Source of the DNA: Clostridium sp. 'White wine YQ'
GTDB taxonomy: Bacteria; Bacillota; Clostridia; Clostridiales; Clostridiaceae
DNA length: 64,000 bases
Direction: 5' to 3'
Assembly: GCF_028728205.1 (NCBI RefSeq)
Contig: NZ_JAQYUU010000005.1
Coordinates: 248,001-312,000, forward strand
Shown: piece by piece, positions 54,086-63,186 of the stretch
How positions within the stretch are numbered: the stretch's first letter is position 1
Layout: the number at the start of each line of letters is the position of its first letter
Made by a program: the position numbers and the translations under genes
Notes under the pieces: model-generated
Told to the model about the DNA's origin: nothing
Databases searched by the model: none
What the model saw: only the letters and a program-made list of their open reading frames with translations

Positions 54086-55885
54086 TTATATCTTATACTT
54101 GTCCAAATCTTCATTAAATTGATATGTAAGCTTCTTAAATTCTTTTATACTCTCTGTAAGTTTGGAGATGTCATCAGTATATATCTGAACACTTGCACTT
54201 ACTTCTTCTGATGCAGCTGTATTTTCTTCTGCTATAGACACTAGAGATTCTATCTTATCATAAACTTTAGTCATTGCCTTAGTTTCTTCTTCTAACCTAT
54301 TTGATGTTTCTATCATTTTACTAGCAACTGCGTTTATTGTGTCGTTTGCACTACTACTATATGTTACTGCTGTATTTAACTTTTCATTTTCCTGTTTCAA
54401 AATGTCAAATTGTTTTGCAATATCACCAACTATATTATCTACTTCACCTATAAACTCACTTAATCCTCCAGTAATATTATTTACTGCTTCCTGGGATTGT
54501 TCTGCAAGCTTTCTTACCTCATCAGCTACAACTGCAAATCCCTTGCCTGACTCACCTGCTCTTGCTGCCTCAATTGATGCATTTAGCGCAAGTAAATTGG
54601 TTTGTTCTGCAATTGAAGATACTAATGAAACTATTTGAGTAATTCCACGAGCTCTATTTTGAAGCTCTAAACTATTACTTTTAACACTTCCAAATCCCTC
54701 AAGAACATTATTTAATTTATCAGAAGTATTTCTTGTATTTTCATAACTATCTTTAATTTTTACAACTGCTTTTTCTAGTTCACCTTTATTTTCATGCTCC
54801 TTTGCAGTTACAGATACAATTGACTTTACACTATCTCTTAGCATGGATACAGACGCTTCAATTTCTGCTGTTTGTAGTATGGCTGCATTTGCTACCTGTT
54901 CTACAACCCCACCTATTTCACCAGAAGTATTTCCCATCTTATTTGCTATATTACCTACTTCTGAACTAAAGGTATTGATTTCATCTGTTACACCCTTAAA
55001 TCCCACAAAGTCTTTTGTAACTATGTCCTTGTATTCTCTTATTGAATTATATAATTCTTCATAGAAATCCCCTGTTTCAATCAGTAAATCATCTACATAA
55101 TTATTATCCTTAAGTTTATTTAAGCCCTCTATTATTGCGTGCATTGGTTTATGTAATAGATTATTTGCAATAAGTGTTCCAATAAATCCACTTATTATAG
55201 AACTATATATAAGTAAATCTTTATTAGTAAAATAAACGGCAATATTTATTATTGCTACAATTACTGTAGTAAGTAAAGAAACTTTTACTCCTATATTTCT
55301 TATAAAGCCTAAAGATATGAATTTGTTAAGTCCATATTTTTTCTTTGCATATATGTCTTTTTCAAATGTGAGTTTTAATTTCAAGTTATCTTCTGTCTTA
55401 GATATCTCTTCAACAATTAATTTCTCATTAAAATGATTACCGGCTCCTTCTAGCATTCCTAGAAAATAATCAAACATACCTCTCTTAGAAGAGTACTCAA
55501 AAACAGCTTGTCTCTTTGATATCGGTTTAAGATCTAAAAGTGGCGGCTTTGCCCCTGGAATCCTCTTAACTACTATTACATGCACATCATACATTGATTT
55601 TAAAAATGTATATAAGTTTTCATGTTTAAAAAAAGCTGGATAATCACCTGTAAAACTTTTTACATTATCTATGCCTATTGTTCTCCATAAATTTGAAATT
55701 GTAAGATTATTAGCTTTTGCTATTTCTTGTATTATTTTGTTAATGTTCCTATCATCAACATCCTCTAATGGTGAAAAAACTTTATCTTTTGAAAACCCAG
55801 CTAACTCTAATGCTCTATCCACACATTCGTCATTATAAAGTCTTCTACATGTTTTCATCCATGTTCTCACTACTGTCCCTTTCAT
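54086..55885 (-). CDS. H-NOX haem-sensing methyl-accepting chemotaxis protein
   Basis: 599-residue chemoreceptor with a cytoplasmic N-terminal H-NOX domain (1-180), two closely spaced membrane helices (about 200-245) without an external sensor domain, and a signalling domain (about 350-560). The proximal haem ligand His102 ([16 protein letters not shown]) and the Y-S-R propionate motif (Tyr131, Ser133, Arg135) are present. The distal residues Trp9, Asn74 and Tyr140, which stabilise bound O2 in the Caldanaerobacter Tar4 H-NOX, are all at the same positions. It therefore likely detects O2 (or NO) for aerotaxis avoidance. GGAGGG precedes the ATG. Confidence 0.95.
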   Translation of the reverse strand: MKGTVVRTWMKTCRRLYNDECVDRALELAGFSKDKVFSPLEDVDDRNINKIIQEIAKANNLTISNLWRTIGIDNVKSFTGDYPAFFKHENLYTFLKSMYDVHVIVVKRIPGAKPPLLDLKPISKRQAVFEYSSKRGMFDYFLGMLEGAGNHFNEKLIVEEISKTEDNLKLKLTFEKDIYAKKKYGLNKFISLGFIRNIGVKVSLLTTVIVAIINIAVYFTNKDLLIYSSIISGFIGTLIANNLLHKPMHAIIEGLNKLKDNNYVDDLLIETGDFYEELYNSIREYKDIVTKDFVGFKGVTDEINTFSSEVGNIANKMGNTSGEIGGVVEQVANAAILQTAEIEASVSMLRDSVKSIVSVTAKEHENKGELEKAVVKIKDSYENTRNTSDKLNNVLEGFGSVKSNSLELQNRARGITQIVSLVSSIAEQTNLLALNASIEAARAGESGKGFAVVADEVRKLAEQSQEAVNNITGGLSEFIGEVDNIVGDIAKQFDILKQENEKLNTAVTYSSSANDTINAVASKMIETSNRLEEETKAMTKVYDKIESLVSIAEENTAASEEVSASVQIYTDDISKLTESIKEFKKLTYQFNEDLDKYKI

Positions 55886-56044
55886 AATTAACCCTCCACA
55901 ATCAACCTTTTTAATAAATTCTATTACCTATTAACAACTTTCAAGAAATAATCCATTTTATTATTTCTTAATAATTACTATTAGTTTATACTATTTTTAG
56001 GTTAATTGCAAAGCAATTTATAAATTACTCTTATTAACAAAAAA

Positions 56045-56080
56045 ACTATACTTACACTGTAAAACTTAGGTAAGTATAGT
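56045..56080 (-). terminator. Terminator of the Ser/Thr kinase gene
   Basis: ACTATACTTAC and GTAAGTATAGT pair around a 14-base loop; a seven-T run follows on the minus strand. Confidence 0.8.
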
Positions 56081-56088
56081 CCTTATAT

Positions 56089-57237
56089 TTAATGCTTATT
56101 TTTATTTTTTCCTTTATTTTTATTCGGCTTCTTATATATTTCTTTATTATTATTTTCTTTATTGATGTTATTATCGTCAACTTTTGTTTGATCACTATGG
56201 TCGATAACTGTATCTTCTTTTATAGGCTGGCTATCCTCAGGTTTAGGCAAGGTATCTATACTACTATCTTCAACTGGATTACTTACATTATTTTTGTCTT
56301 CTGCTTTAGTAGTGTTATTATTTAAAAAAGAGTATACTACAAATAAAGCTGCTATTGATAACACTAAAAACCCGAGTATATTCTTTCTTAACCTAGGTTT
56401 CTTTGTTGATTTGTTATAATTATCTTTTGAACTAATTAATATTGATGTTTTCTCATATCTACCTTCACGTAAATATCCGTCAATTTCCTTTCTTAATTCA
56501 TCAATAGTCTTATATCTATCAGCAATATCAAATTCCAAACATTTTTTTATTATTCTTTGAAGTTCATGCTCAACTTTTGTATAGTTATCATCCTTAAACA
56601 ATTCTGAAATTCTTGATACTTCCTTTCTTGTAAAAAGAAAATACATTATAGCGCCCATTCCATAGATATCAGTTTGAATACAAGACTGTCCAAATCCATA
56701 TTGCTCAGGTGCAGCGTACCCCGTTGTTCCAATTACCACTGTATCACTGTTTTTATTGTATTTATAATCCTTCGTCGTTCCGAAATCAATTAATACTACT
56801 TTCTCATATTTTGTTATCATAATATTTGTTGGCTTCAAGTCTCTATATATAATAGGAGGATTGAAACTATGTAAATACCCTACTATATCACATAATTTTA
56901 GTATTATATGGCAAGCCTCTTCAGTTTCAACCATTCCTTTTTCGGTTAAGTATTCTTTTAGTGTCCATCCCTCTATATAGTCTTCAACCATATAGAAATT
57001 TCCATCTGTAGAAAACGTGTCTGTGACCCTCGGAATCCCCGGATGTTCTAATCGATTTAACATATTAACTTCTGATAATACATCTATCTTAAATTCATTA
57101 TCCTCTTTCATTTCTTTTATTGCATAAAATTCTCCAGAATTAATATCTTTACATAAATATACTGTCCCCATTCCTCCATTTCCTAGATGCTTTACTATTT
57201 TATATTTTTTATCTAAAACTTCTCCACAATTAAGCAT
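56089..57237 (-). CDS. Membrane-anchored Ser/Thr protein kinase
   Basis: 382-residue Hanks-type kinase. The N-terminal kinase domain (about 10-255) has the glycine loop GNGGMGTVY, catalytic Lys41 (YAIKEM), YRDLKPTNIM in place of HRD, DFG as LIDFGTTKDY and GTTGYAAPEQYG. One membrane helix lies at about 290-310 and a 70-residue charged, Asn/Lys-rich tail outside. There are no PASTA repeats, and the gene is away from prpC and rpsGTPase genes, so it is not PrkC. The HRD-to-YRD change is common in this clostridial group. The ATG at 57237 follows AGGGTG by 6 bases; the earlier GTG lies in that site. Confidence 0.9.
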   Translation of the reverse strand: MLNCGEVLDKKYKIVKHLGNGGMGTVYLCKDINSGEFYAIKEMKEDNEFKIDVLSEVNMLNRLEHPGIPRVTDTFSTDGNFYMVEDYIEGWTLKEYLTEKGMVETEEACHIILKLCDIVGYLHSFNPPIIYRDLKPTNIMITKYEKVVLIDFGTTKDYKYNKNSDTVVIGTTGYAAPEQYGFGQSCIQTDIYGMGAIMYFLFTRKEVSRISELFKDDNYTKVEHELQRIIKKCLEFDIADRYKTIDELRKEIDGYLREGRYEKTSILISSKDNYNKSTKKPRLRKNILGFLVLSIAALFVVYSFLNNNTTKAEDKNNVSNPVEDSSIDTLPKPEDSQPIKEDTVIDHSDQTKVDDNNINKENNNKEIYKKPNKNKGKNKNKH

Positions 57238-57410
57238 TTCACACACCCTAATATTTATAATTTATACTTCTAAATAATTCGAAAGAACATAAATATTTTT
57301 TAAGGTACAAGGTTAAAGATAGTTCCTTAGCTATTTATGTTGGTGTATTTTTTTATAATTTTTCTACATACTAACTACAATTAATATATATATGAAACTT
57401 AGGAGAAATA

Positions 57411-58160
57411 ATGAATTATATAATATTTGATTTAGAATTTAACCAAGGATATAAATATACAAGAAATAATGATTCACCAATCAATCCCAGCTGTCCTTTT
57501 GAAATCATTCAAATTGGTGCAGTTAAATTAAATAGTGAATTTAACATTATTTCATCTTTTAATAGGTTAGTGAAACCACAGATATATAAAAATCTTCATT
57601 CTTTTATTAAGGAAATGACTTCTTTAACAACTGAAGATCTTAATAACTCAAAATTTTTTAGTGAAATATATTTAGAATTCGTCGATTTTATAGGAAAGGA
57701 TGAAAATATACTTTGCGTATGGGGAACTGCAGATATTAGAGAATTATTTAGGAATATATACTTTTTTCATTTAGATGATTCTTTAATTTCTAAAGAATAT
57801 ATAGATATACAGCATTATTCTTCTAAACATTTTAACTGCCCAAAAGGTACTAATATTGGCTTAAATAATGCTATTACATTATTAGATATCCCTATTATCA
57901 ATCAATTTCATGATGCTTATAATGATGCTTGTTATACTACTCAAGTCTTTACTAATATATATAATGGGAATTTTGTTTCAAAAAAATATAGTAAGAATAC
58001 TAACACAAAAAGAAGAAATACAAAGAGCAAAATTGATAATTATCATTTAATAGAGCAATTTGAAAAGATGTATAATAGAAAAATGACAAAAGAAGAAAAA
58101 GGAATTATAAAATTAGCCTACCTCATGGGGAAAACTAATCAATTTCAAGTTAAAAATTAA
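57411..58160 (+). CDS. DEDDh 3'-5' exonuclease, KapD/ERI-1-like
   Basis: 249-residue exonuclease-fold protein. Exo I FDLEFNQ (Asp7, Glu9), the middle segment IIQIGAVKL, ExoII-type DENILCVWGTADIREL and Exo III FHDAYNDACYT with the His-Asp pair complete the DEDDh site. This type resembles KapD, an inhibitor of the KinA sporulation pathway in Bacillus, and eukaryotic ERI-1 RNases. The C-terminal 60 residues are basic (KKYSKNTNTKRRNTKSK) and may bind nucleic acid. TAGGAG precedes the ATG. Confidence 0.85.
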   Translation: MNYIIFDLEFNQGYKYTRNNDSPINPSCPFEIIQIGAVKLNSEFNIISSFNRLVKPQIYKNLHSFIKEMTSLTTEDLNNSKFFSEIYLEFVDFIGKDENILCVWGTADIRELFRNIYFFHLDDSLISKEYIDIQHYSSKHFNCPKGTNIGLNNAITLLDIPIINQFHDAYNDACYTTQVFTNIYNGNFVSKKYSKNTNTKRRNTKSKIDNYHLIEQFEKMYNRKMTKEEKGIIKLAYLMGKTNQFQVKN

Positions 58161-58176
58161 AGCTCGTATTTAATTT

Positions 58177-58734
58177 TTATTTTACCATTATAATTCCAAA
58201 TTCCTCTGCTATATTTTTATAAAAGTTTAGATCCTCTAACTTTTCACAAAAAATAGGAAAGGCTAAATTATAATTTCCCCAGATTGTAACTGGGATTTTA
58301 GTAAAATGAATTGTACAAAAATGTAATTCTCTTGTTGATAGTTTTGTTATAAATGGAATTAATTCTTTTGAATCTATCTTAAAGTAGATCTCGTCACCTT
58401 TAATATTTTTCAAATGATTGATAAGAGTTATTTGATCCTGATAATCTAATGAATTTAGCATGATAATTATTCCTTCTGGATCAACATCTTTTAAATATAA
58501 ATCAACTACAACAGGAGTTTCTTTATTTATGTCATAGATATTCTCCATAAACTTAATAAATCTATCTTCATATTTTAAGTTAAAATTCTCAAAGGTCTTT
58601 TTCTCACCTAAGTCACTATTAATTTCTAAAATTCCATTAATATAATCATCCATACCTTGCATTATATTTTTAACTCTAATTTTACATATTTGTTTAAATT
58701 CTTCCTCTTTCATTGGAATCAATAAAGGTCTCAT
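58177..58734 (-). CDS. Hypothetical protein
   Basis: 185-residue soluble protein that I do not recognise. It is mixed alpha/beta and acidic (VVVDLYLKDVDPEGIIIMLNSLDY, LHFCTIHFTKIPVTIWGNYNLAFPIF), with no signal peptide, membrane helix or metal-binding cluster. The ATG at 58734 is 7 bases from GGGAGG, better than the ATG six bases upstream. It follows the DUF419 gene by 26 bases on the same strand, so they may be co-transcribed. Confidence 0.6.
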   Translation of the reverse strand: MRPLLIPMKEEEFKQICKIRVKNIMQGMDDYINGILEINSDLGEKKTFENFNLKYEDRFIKFMENIYDINKETPVVVDLYLKDVDPEGIIIMLNSLDYQDQITLINHLKNIKGDEIYFKIDSKELIPFITKLSTRELHFCTIHFTKIPVTIWGNYNLAFPIFCEKLEDLNFYKNIAEEFGIIMVK

Positions 58735-58760
58735 CCTCATGCCTCCCAGCAGTATTATAA

Positions 58761-59102
58761 TTATAATTTACTAAGATACTTCTCCCTATCTCTTTTGGGG
58801 AATTTCTTTACTACTTCAATGTAGGATTCTTTTATCATCACTTTTATCATTTCTTCATTTACATCATCATTTAAGCTAACAGTATTCCAATATTTCTTGT
58901 TTAAGTGATATCCAGGTTTTACCCCATTAAACATTTCTCTATATTCTATGGCTGCAAAAGGATTGCACTTTAATGAAATTGAATCATCTTTCCCTAATAA
59001 TGCAAATATCTTATTATTTACCTTCATTACTAATGTCTCTGGGCCAAAAGGATAGTCTTCTACTGAATAAGGAAATGTCAAACAATAATCTTTTATATTC
59101 AT
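58761..59102 (-). CDS. MmcQ/YjbR-family protein
   Basis: 113-residue protein of the MmcQ/YjbR (DUF419) family: start MNIKDYCLTFPYSVEDYPFGPETLVMKVNNKIFALL (cited in part), then LKCNPFAAIEYREMF and GYHLNKKYWNTVSLND. The fold resembles a CyaY-like DNA-binding domain; the biological role is not established. GGAGG lies 5 bases before the ATG at 59102. It is upstream of an unknown gene in the same direction. Confidence 0.88.
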   Translation of the reverse strand: MNIKDYCLTFPYSVEDYPFGPETLVMKVNNKIFALLGKDDSISLKCNPFAAIEYREMFNGVKPGYHLNKKYWNTVSLNDDVNEEMIKVMIKESYIEVVKKFPKRDREKYLSKL

Positions 59103-59190
59103 ATTTTCCTCCATAAATATTTTAATTACTTATATTCTATAAAAAATAAATCAAAGGTATTTAATAAACCTTTGATTTTAAGCTAAACAT

Positions 59191-61023
59191 TTACTGTATA
59201 TCTGAAAATTCCATGTTAATAATATCGATGCTAGGCTCATAGGTAAAGGTTTCTCCTATACTATTGTCATTTGTAGCTATTAGTTTAATTATGAACTCAC
59301 TACCTACATTTAATTCACTTTTAACCTCAATACTGCCATGATGCATTTCTACATATGATTTTACAAGTGATAGACCTATTCCTGTACCTTCATTATTTCT
59401 TCTAAAGGTTTTATCTACTTGTCCAAATCTTTCAAATATTAAATCCATCTTTTCTGAAGGAATTCCTAATCCTGTATCCTTAACAGAAATATCAACATAT
59501 TCATCATTATCTGTCACTTGCACGAATATTGTATCTCCGCTTTTTGAAAATTTAATTGCGTTAGACAATAAGTTTAGCAGAATCGCTTCTATTTTCTCCA
59601 CATCGCAGGATACATATTTTTCTTCTATATCTGTATCAAAAATAATACTCAATCCTCTATTTTCTACATATGCCACTATAGATGATATTATCTCCTCTAC
59701 AATAACTACAATATTATGATTATGTAAGTTTAATTTAATTGCACCTTTATCTACCTTTGTCAATTCTAAAAGATTATTAACTAATCGAGTGAGCCTATAA
59801 CAATTTTGTTTTATTGACTCTAGATACTGTTGCTTCTTAACTATTATAGGATCACCTTTTCTCTCATACAGACTTAATACTTGAGATGCTGATGATATTA
59901 CATTAAGTGGTGTTTTAAATTCATGCGAAATATTCGAAAATATTTCAATCATTGTGTTATTTAATTCTTTAGATTCCTGCAACAGCCTTTCATTTTCTTT
60001 AACAGCCTTTTGTAGGGATTCAGCTTTCTCTTTATATGTTATATCTCTATAAATACTTAATACTGTTGGCCTTCCATCATAAAAGAAATACGTTGAGCTA
60101 CCATCAACTTTTAATTTCTCACCATTAGCCTTTGATAGTATTATTCCTTTAAACCTTATTTCATTTGTTTTTCTCTCCATTAAGGATTTAATACCTTTTT
60201 TTATTTTAATAGTATCTGATTCATGAAATAAATCCAGAAAACTTTTCCCTTGTAGCTCTTCATAAGAATCTATGCCAAATAGTTCCATAGCACTTCTATT
60301 TGCAAATATTAGGTTAAAATTTCTATGAATAAATATTATATTTTTAGAATTCTCAATCAAATTATTATAGCAAAAATCATTATTTATAAGTAACTCTTCT
60401 ATGTACTTTCTTTTACTATTATATTCTTTTATTTCTTGGGATAGAGATAGTAATTGATCATCTCTAATAGCTAATTTTTCTTTCTCGGTTTTTACATAAT
60501 AACCTAATACTAATGCAGTTACTATAAATGTAGTAATTATGATTAAATCATTTTCTAAATATGTATTAATTACTAAATGAGAACCATATTTCAAATCTAT
60601 GCCTAATATTATAAACGAGGCTACACTTGCCATCTCAATTCCTGGTATCATTCCTGATTGAATTGTAGTAGTGATTATTATAAATAAAAATAATAACTTA
60701 TATTGAAATACATTATCGTTAGAAATTATCAAAATCGATGTAAATATTGATAGAAAGACTGTCCCTTCTAAATACCTTACTATCATTAAAATAAGTTTAT
60801 TATTACTTTTAAAATTCATGATCAGCCACATTATATAAACTATTATAAATATAGATGCTATTATAATCATCACTGGTATAAAGCTGCTTTTATCTCTTAA
60901 TGCATCTACTTTAATTGAAAACTTGGTGAATATTACAGTGGCTGATGCAAATAATGCTAGCGTTTTTACTATTAATAATATATCTTCTATTTTTATGCTT
61001 TTCTCACTGTACTTATTTCCCAT
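59191..61023 (-). CDS. Orphan membrane sensor histidine kinase with PAS domain
   Basis: 610-residue kinase: six or so N-terminal helices (20-178, MASE-like), a coiled coil, PAS (about 218-330, LIENSKNIIFIHRNFNLIFANRSAMELFG, cited in part), HisKA with phospho-acceptor His367 (SNISHEFKTPLN) and HATPase_c (VSCDVEKIEAILLNLLSNAIKFS, DTGLGIP, GTGIGLSLVKSY). No response regulator gene is adjacent. Orphan kinases of this kind phosphorylate Spo0A in clostridia, so a sporulation or solvent-shift role is possible, by inference only. AAGGGGAG is 3 bases from the ATG, a short distance. Confidence 0.92.
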   Translation of the reverse strand: MGNKYSEKSIKIEDILLIVKTLALFASATVIFTKFSIKVDALRDKSSFIPVMIIIASIFIIVYIMWLIMNFKSNNKLILMIVRYLEGTVFLSIFTSILIISNDNVFQYKLLFLFIIITTTIQSGMIPGIEMASVASFIILGIDLKYGSHLVINTYLENDLIIITTFIVTALVLGYYVKTEKEKLAIRDDQLLSLSQEIKEYNSKRKYIEELLINNDFCYNNLIENSKNIIFIHRNFNLIFANRSAMELFGIDSYEELQGKSFLDLFHESDTIKIKKGIKSLMERKTNEIRFKGIILSKANGEKLKVDGSSTYFFYDGRPTVLSIYRDITYKEKAESLQKAVKENERLLQESKELNNTMIEIFSNISHEFKTPLNVISSASQVLSLYERKGDPIIVKKQQYLESIKQNCYRLTRLVNNLLELTKVDKGAIKLNLHNHNIVVIVEEIISSIVAYVENRGLSIIFDTDIEEKYVSCDVEKIEAILLNLLSNAIKFSKSGDTIFVQVTDNDEYVDISVKDTGLGIPSEKMDLIFERFGQVDKTFRRNNEGTGIGLSLVKSYVEMHHGSIEVKSELNVGSEFIIKLIATNDNSIGETFTYEPSIDIINMEFSDIQ

Positions 61024-61065
61024 AGTCTCCCCTTACATCTTTACAATTGTTTTAGTATTTCATTA

Positions 61066-61521
61066 CTAGGCTTGAACACTTTTTCTTTTTAAATAAAACA
61101 ACTTATATATTGCAAAATTTATTAATATATATATTAGTGTTGCTGGCATCATATAAAACTGCGTTATAAATTCTTTTTTGTCTGGCGTTATTCCGAACGA
61201 TCCTAATATTGCAAAATTTATAAATTCTGAAATGATTATTATGAATAAACATATTAAAATACCGGATACGGCCTTCCTAACTTCTATTTTATTAATTACT
61301 ATTAATACAAATATATAGATACACATTATAATTATTGTATGAATCCCAAAACTTATTGGAAGCTTAGGGACAACAAGTCCAACTGGACCCATAATTGCTG
61401 TTGAAATAAGTATCTTTTTCTTATCAAAAATTTTATTTGCTATCATATATATTGTTATAGCCATTAGAAACATTTGTGGTATGCACGTTACTATCAATTC
61501 AATTAAATAATTTTTTATCAT
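61066..61521 (-). CDS. Small membrane protein upstream of the orphan kinase
   Basis: 151-residue protein with about five hydrophobic helices and almost no soluble part (IELIVTCIPQMFLMAITIYMIA, IIIMCIYIFVLIVI, GILICLFIIIISEFINFAILG). It resembles the N-terminal membrane half of AgrC/GHKL-type sensors without the kinase. It precedes the orphan kinase by 42 bases in the same direction, so it may be its sensor or regulator. AGAGGAA supports the ATG at 61521; a longer frame adds 26 mostly hydrophilic residues. Confidence 0.6.
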   Translation of the reverse strand: MIKNYLIELIVTCIPQMFLMAITIYMIANKIFDKKKILISTAIMGPVGLVVPKLPISFGIHTIIIMCIYIFVLIVINKIEVRKAVSGILICLFIIIISEFINFAILGSFGITPDKKEFITQFYMMPATLIYILINFAIYKLFYLKRKSVQA

Positions 61522-61622
61522 TTGTGAAATTCCTCTTTCTTTTATATTTTTTTCCTTAAAGTACATTATTATTTTGTTATAAAGGTAGATGTTTGTCAAT
61601 AAATACGTACTAATAACATACC

Positions 61623-61810
61623 AAAAAAATCGCCAAGGCGATTATGAGCTGTCGATTTTTTTCTCGCATCTGCCTTTCCAAACGCATGTGAGGAAAATTT
61701 GGCAGGCGACTAATTCTTTTTTACTCTTTAGGGGAATCCATAGGTTTTTATGGGAAACTTTTAATGTTATCCTGAGCCTAAAATATTATAAATTACTAAA
61801 GAGTAAAAAA
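61623..61810 (-). repeat. Structured intergenic repeat, copy 3 (long form A-B-C)
   Basis: Same modules as copy 2: A at 61723-61804, B at 61664-61709 and C at 61623-61662. It differs from copy 2 by scattered substitutions, some keeping pairs in the stems. It begins in the T-run of the terminator for the 72-residue protein gene. Confidence 0.88.
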
Positions 61811-61843
61811 ACTACTAAAGTTTATAATAAACTTTAGTAGTTT
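61811..61843 (-). terminator. Terminator of the small protein gene
   Basis: ACTACTAAAGTTTA and TAAACTTTAGTAGT form a 14-base-pair stem around TAA; a T-run follows on the minus strand and merges with repeat copy 3. Confidence 0.85.
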
Positions 61844-61850
61844 ATAGCCA

Positions 61851-62069
61851 TTAATCTTGCAATAAATCTATAGCTCCTAATACTATGTGTGCTAATCCAA
61901 ATCCTATAATTGCAGTCTCTACCATTGGTAATACATCTCTTCTTTTCATACCATGATGCTGCTTCATATCAATACAACGTGCAGCTATTGCTCCAGCAGT
62001 TACTGCAGTTCCTAAAGCCGTAGGTATTAATCCTTCTCTTACTCCAGAATGATGTCTTCTATAATTCAT
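61851..62069 (-). CDS. Small membrane-associated protein, 72 residues
   Basis: Short protein with basic ends and two hydrophobic stretches (about 13-30, GLIPTALGTAVTAGAIAA, and 48-68, MVETAIIGFGLAHIVLGAID). I do not recognise it. A His/Arg-rich segment (MKQHHGMKRRD) lies between the helices. AAGGAGGG precedes the ATG, and a strong terminator follows the stop, so it is a real single-gene transcript. It is divergent from the ferritin-VIT gene, with both promoters in 62070-62252. Confidence 0.72.
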   Translation of the reverse strand: MNYRRHHSGVREGLIPTALGTAVTAGAIAARCIDMKQHHGMKRRDVLPMVETAIIGFGLAHIVLGAIDLLQD

Positions 62070-62252
62070 AAATATCCCTCCTTATTTTTTCATTATATAG
62101 TTTATCCATTTTTTTATTTTATTCTCTGTAACATCTATCCTTCATTTCCAATTGCATCAAAACATGGTATAATAAATATATATTATTGATTAATAGTTAT
62201 TCTTTATTTGTAAAGAAAATAAAATATACAAGTTTAAAATTGGGGGTATATC

Positions 62253-63140
62253 ATGAAAGAAGTAAAAAACTTAACTTATGAATCAAAAGAAATACTAGAA
62301 ATAGTTCAGAAGGAAGAAATCACTGCGTATCATATTTATAATAACATCGCTAAAAAAATCAAATCAGATAGCAATAAAAAAATACTTGAAAATATAGCTA
62401 ATGATGAAAAAAAACATAGCGCTATTTGGATGAAATATACACACAAAGATACTTCTCCAAACAAATTGAAAGTTTTTTGGTATACATTAATAAGTCAAAT
62501 ACTAGGTTTTACTTTCGCAATTAAGCTTATGGAAAGAAGCGAGGAAATATCAGCAAAATACTATGCTCTCTTATCTAAAGAAATACCAGAAGCATTAAAA
62601 ATTCTTCAAGAAGAAGAACGCCATGAGGACGAGCTCATAGCTATGCTTGATGAAGAAAAACTTAAATATGTTGGCTCTATTGTCCTTGGGTTAAATGACG
62701 CATTAGTTGAAATAACTGGTACTTTAGCTGGATTAATATTAGCTATTCAAAATACTAAAATCATAGCATTACTTGGCCTAGTTACTGGTATATCCGCAAC
62801 AATTTCTATGGCTTCTTCTGATTACTTAGCTTCTAGATCTGAAGGGCGAAAAGATGCTGCAAAATCCGCTACCTATACAGGCATGTCCTATATAGTAACT
62901 GTAATTTTATTGGTTTTACCATTCTTAATCTTTAATAATTCTCAATATATTCTTGCAACTATTGTAATGGTAATTACAACCCTTTTAATAATTGCAGCTT
63001 TTAATTACTATATTTCTGTTGCACAAGGTGCCCCATTCAAAAAACGTTTTTTTGAAATGGCTTCTATAAGTATTGGAGTTTCATTCATTGCATTTATCAT
63101 AGGTGTTGCTATAAAACATTTCTTAGGTATTTCTATTTAA
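62253..63140 (+). CDS. Ferritin-like/VIT1 fusion, putative iron or manganese transporter
   Basis: 295-residue protein. The N-terminal ferritin-like half (1-135) has carboxylate/histidine sets of the rubrerythrin type: EEITAYHIYNNI, ANDEKKHSAIW, EEIPEALKILQEEERHEDEL. The C-terminal half (about 138-295) is a VIT1/CCC1 membrane domain with five helices (VLGLNDALVEITGTLAGL, ISMASSDYLASRSEGRKDAAKSATYTG). The same fusion in alphaproteobacteria (MbfA) exports iron. GGGGGT precedes the ATG. It is convergent with the GH94 gene and followed by a bidirectional terminator. The metal is inferred. Confidence 0.9.
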   Translation: MKEVKNLTYESKEILEIVQKEEITAYHIYNNIAKKIKSDSNKKILENIANDEKKHSAIWMKYTHKDTSPNKLKVFWYTLISQILGFTFAIKLMERSEEISAKYYALLSKEIPEALKILQEEERHEDELIAMLDEEKLKYVGSIVLGLNDALVEITGTLAGLILAIQNTKIIALLGLVTGISATISMASSDYLASRSEGRKDAAKSATYTGMSYIVTVILLVLPFLIFNNSQYILATIVMVITTLLIIAAFNYYISVAQGAPFKKRFFEMASISIGVSFIAFIIGVAIKHFLGISI

Positions 63141-63143
63141 ATA

Positions 63144-63180
63144 AATTAAGGTGACTAGATATTCTAGTCACCTTAATTTA
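63144..63180. terminator. Bidirectional terminator
   Basis: AATTAAGGTGACTAGA and TCTAGTCACCTTAATT form a long stem between the convergent VIT and GH94 genes. Confidence 0.9.
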
Positions 63181-63186
63181 TTTGTT

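Noticed and set aside
61589..61837. 82-codon plus-strand frame over repeat copy 3
   Set aside because: It runs through the structured repeat and a terminator, is not conserved in the other copies and has no ribosome site.
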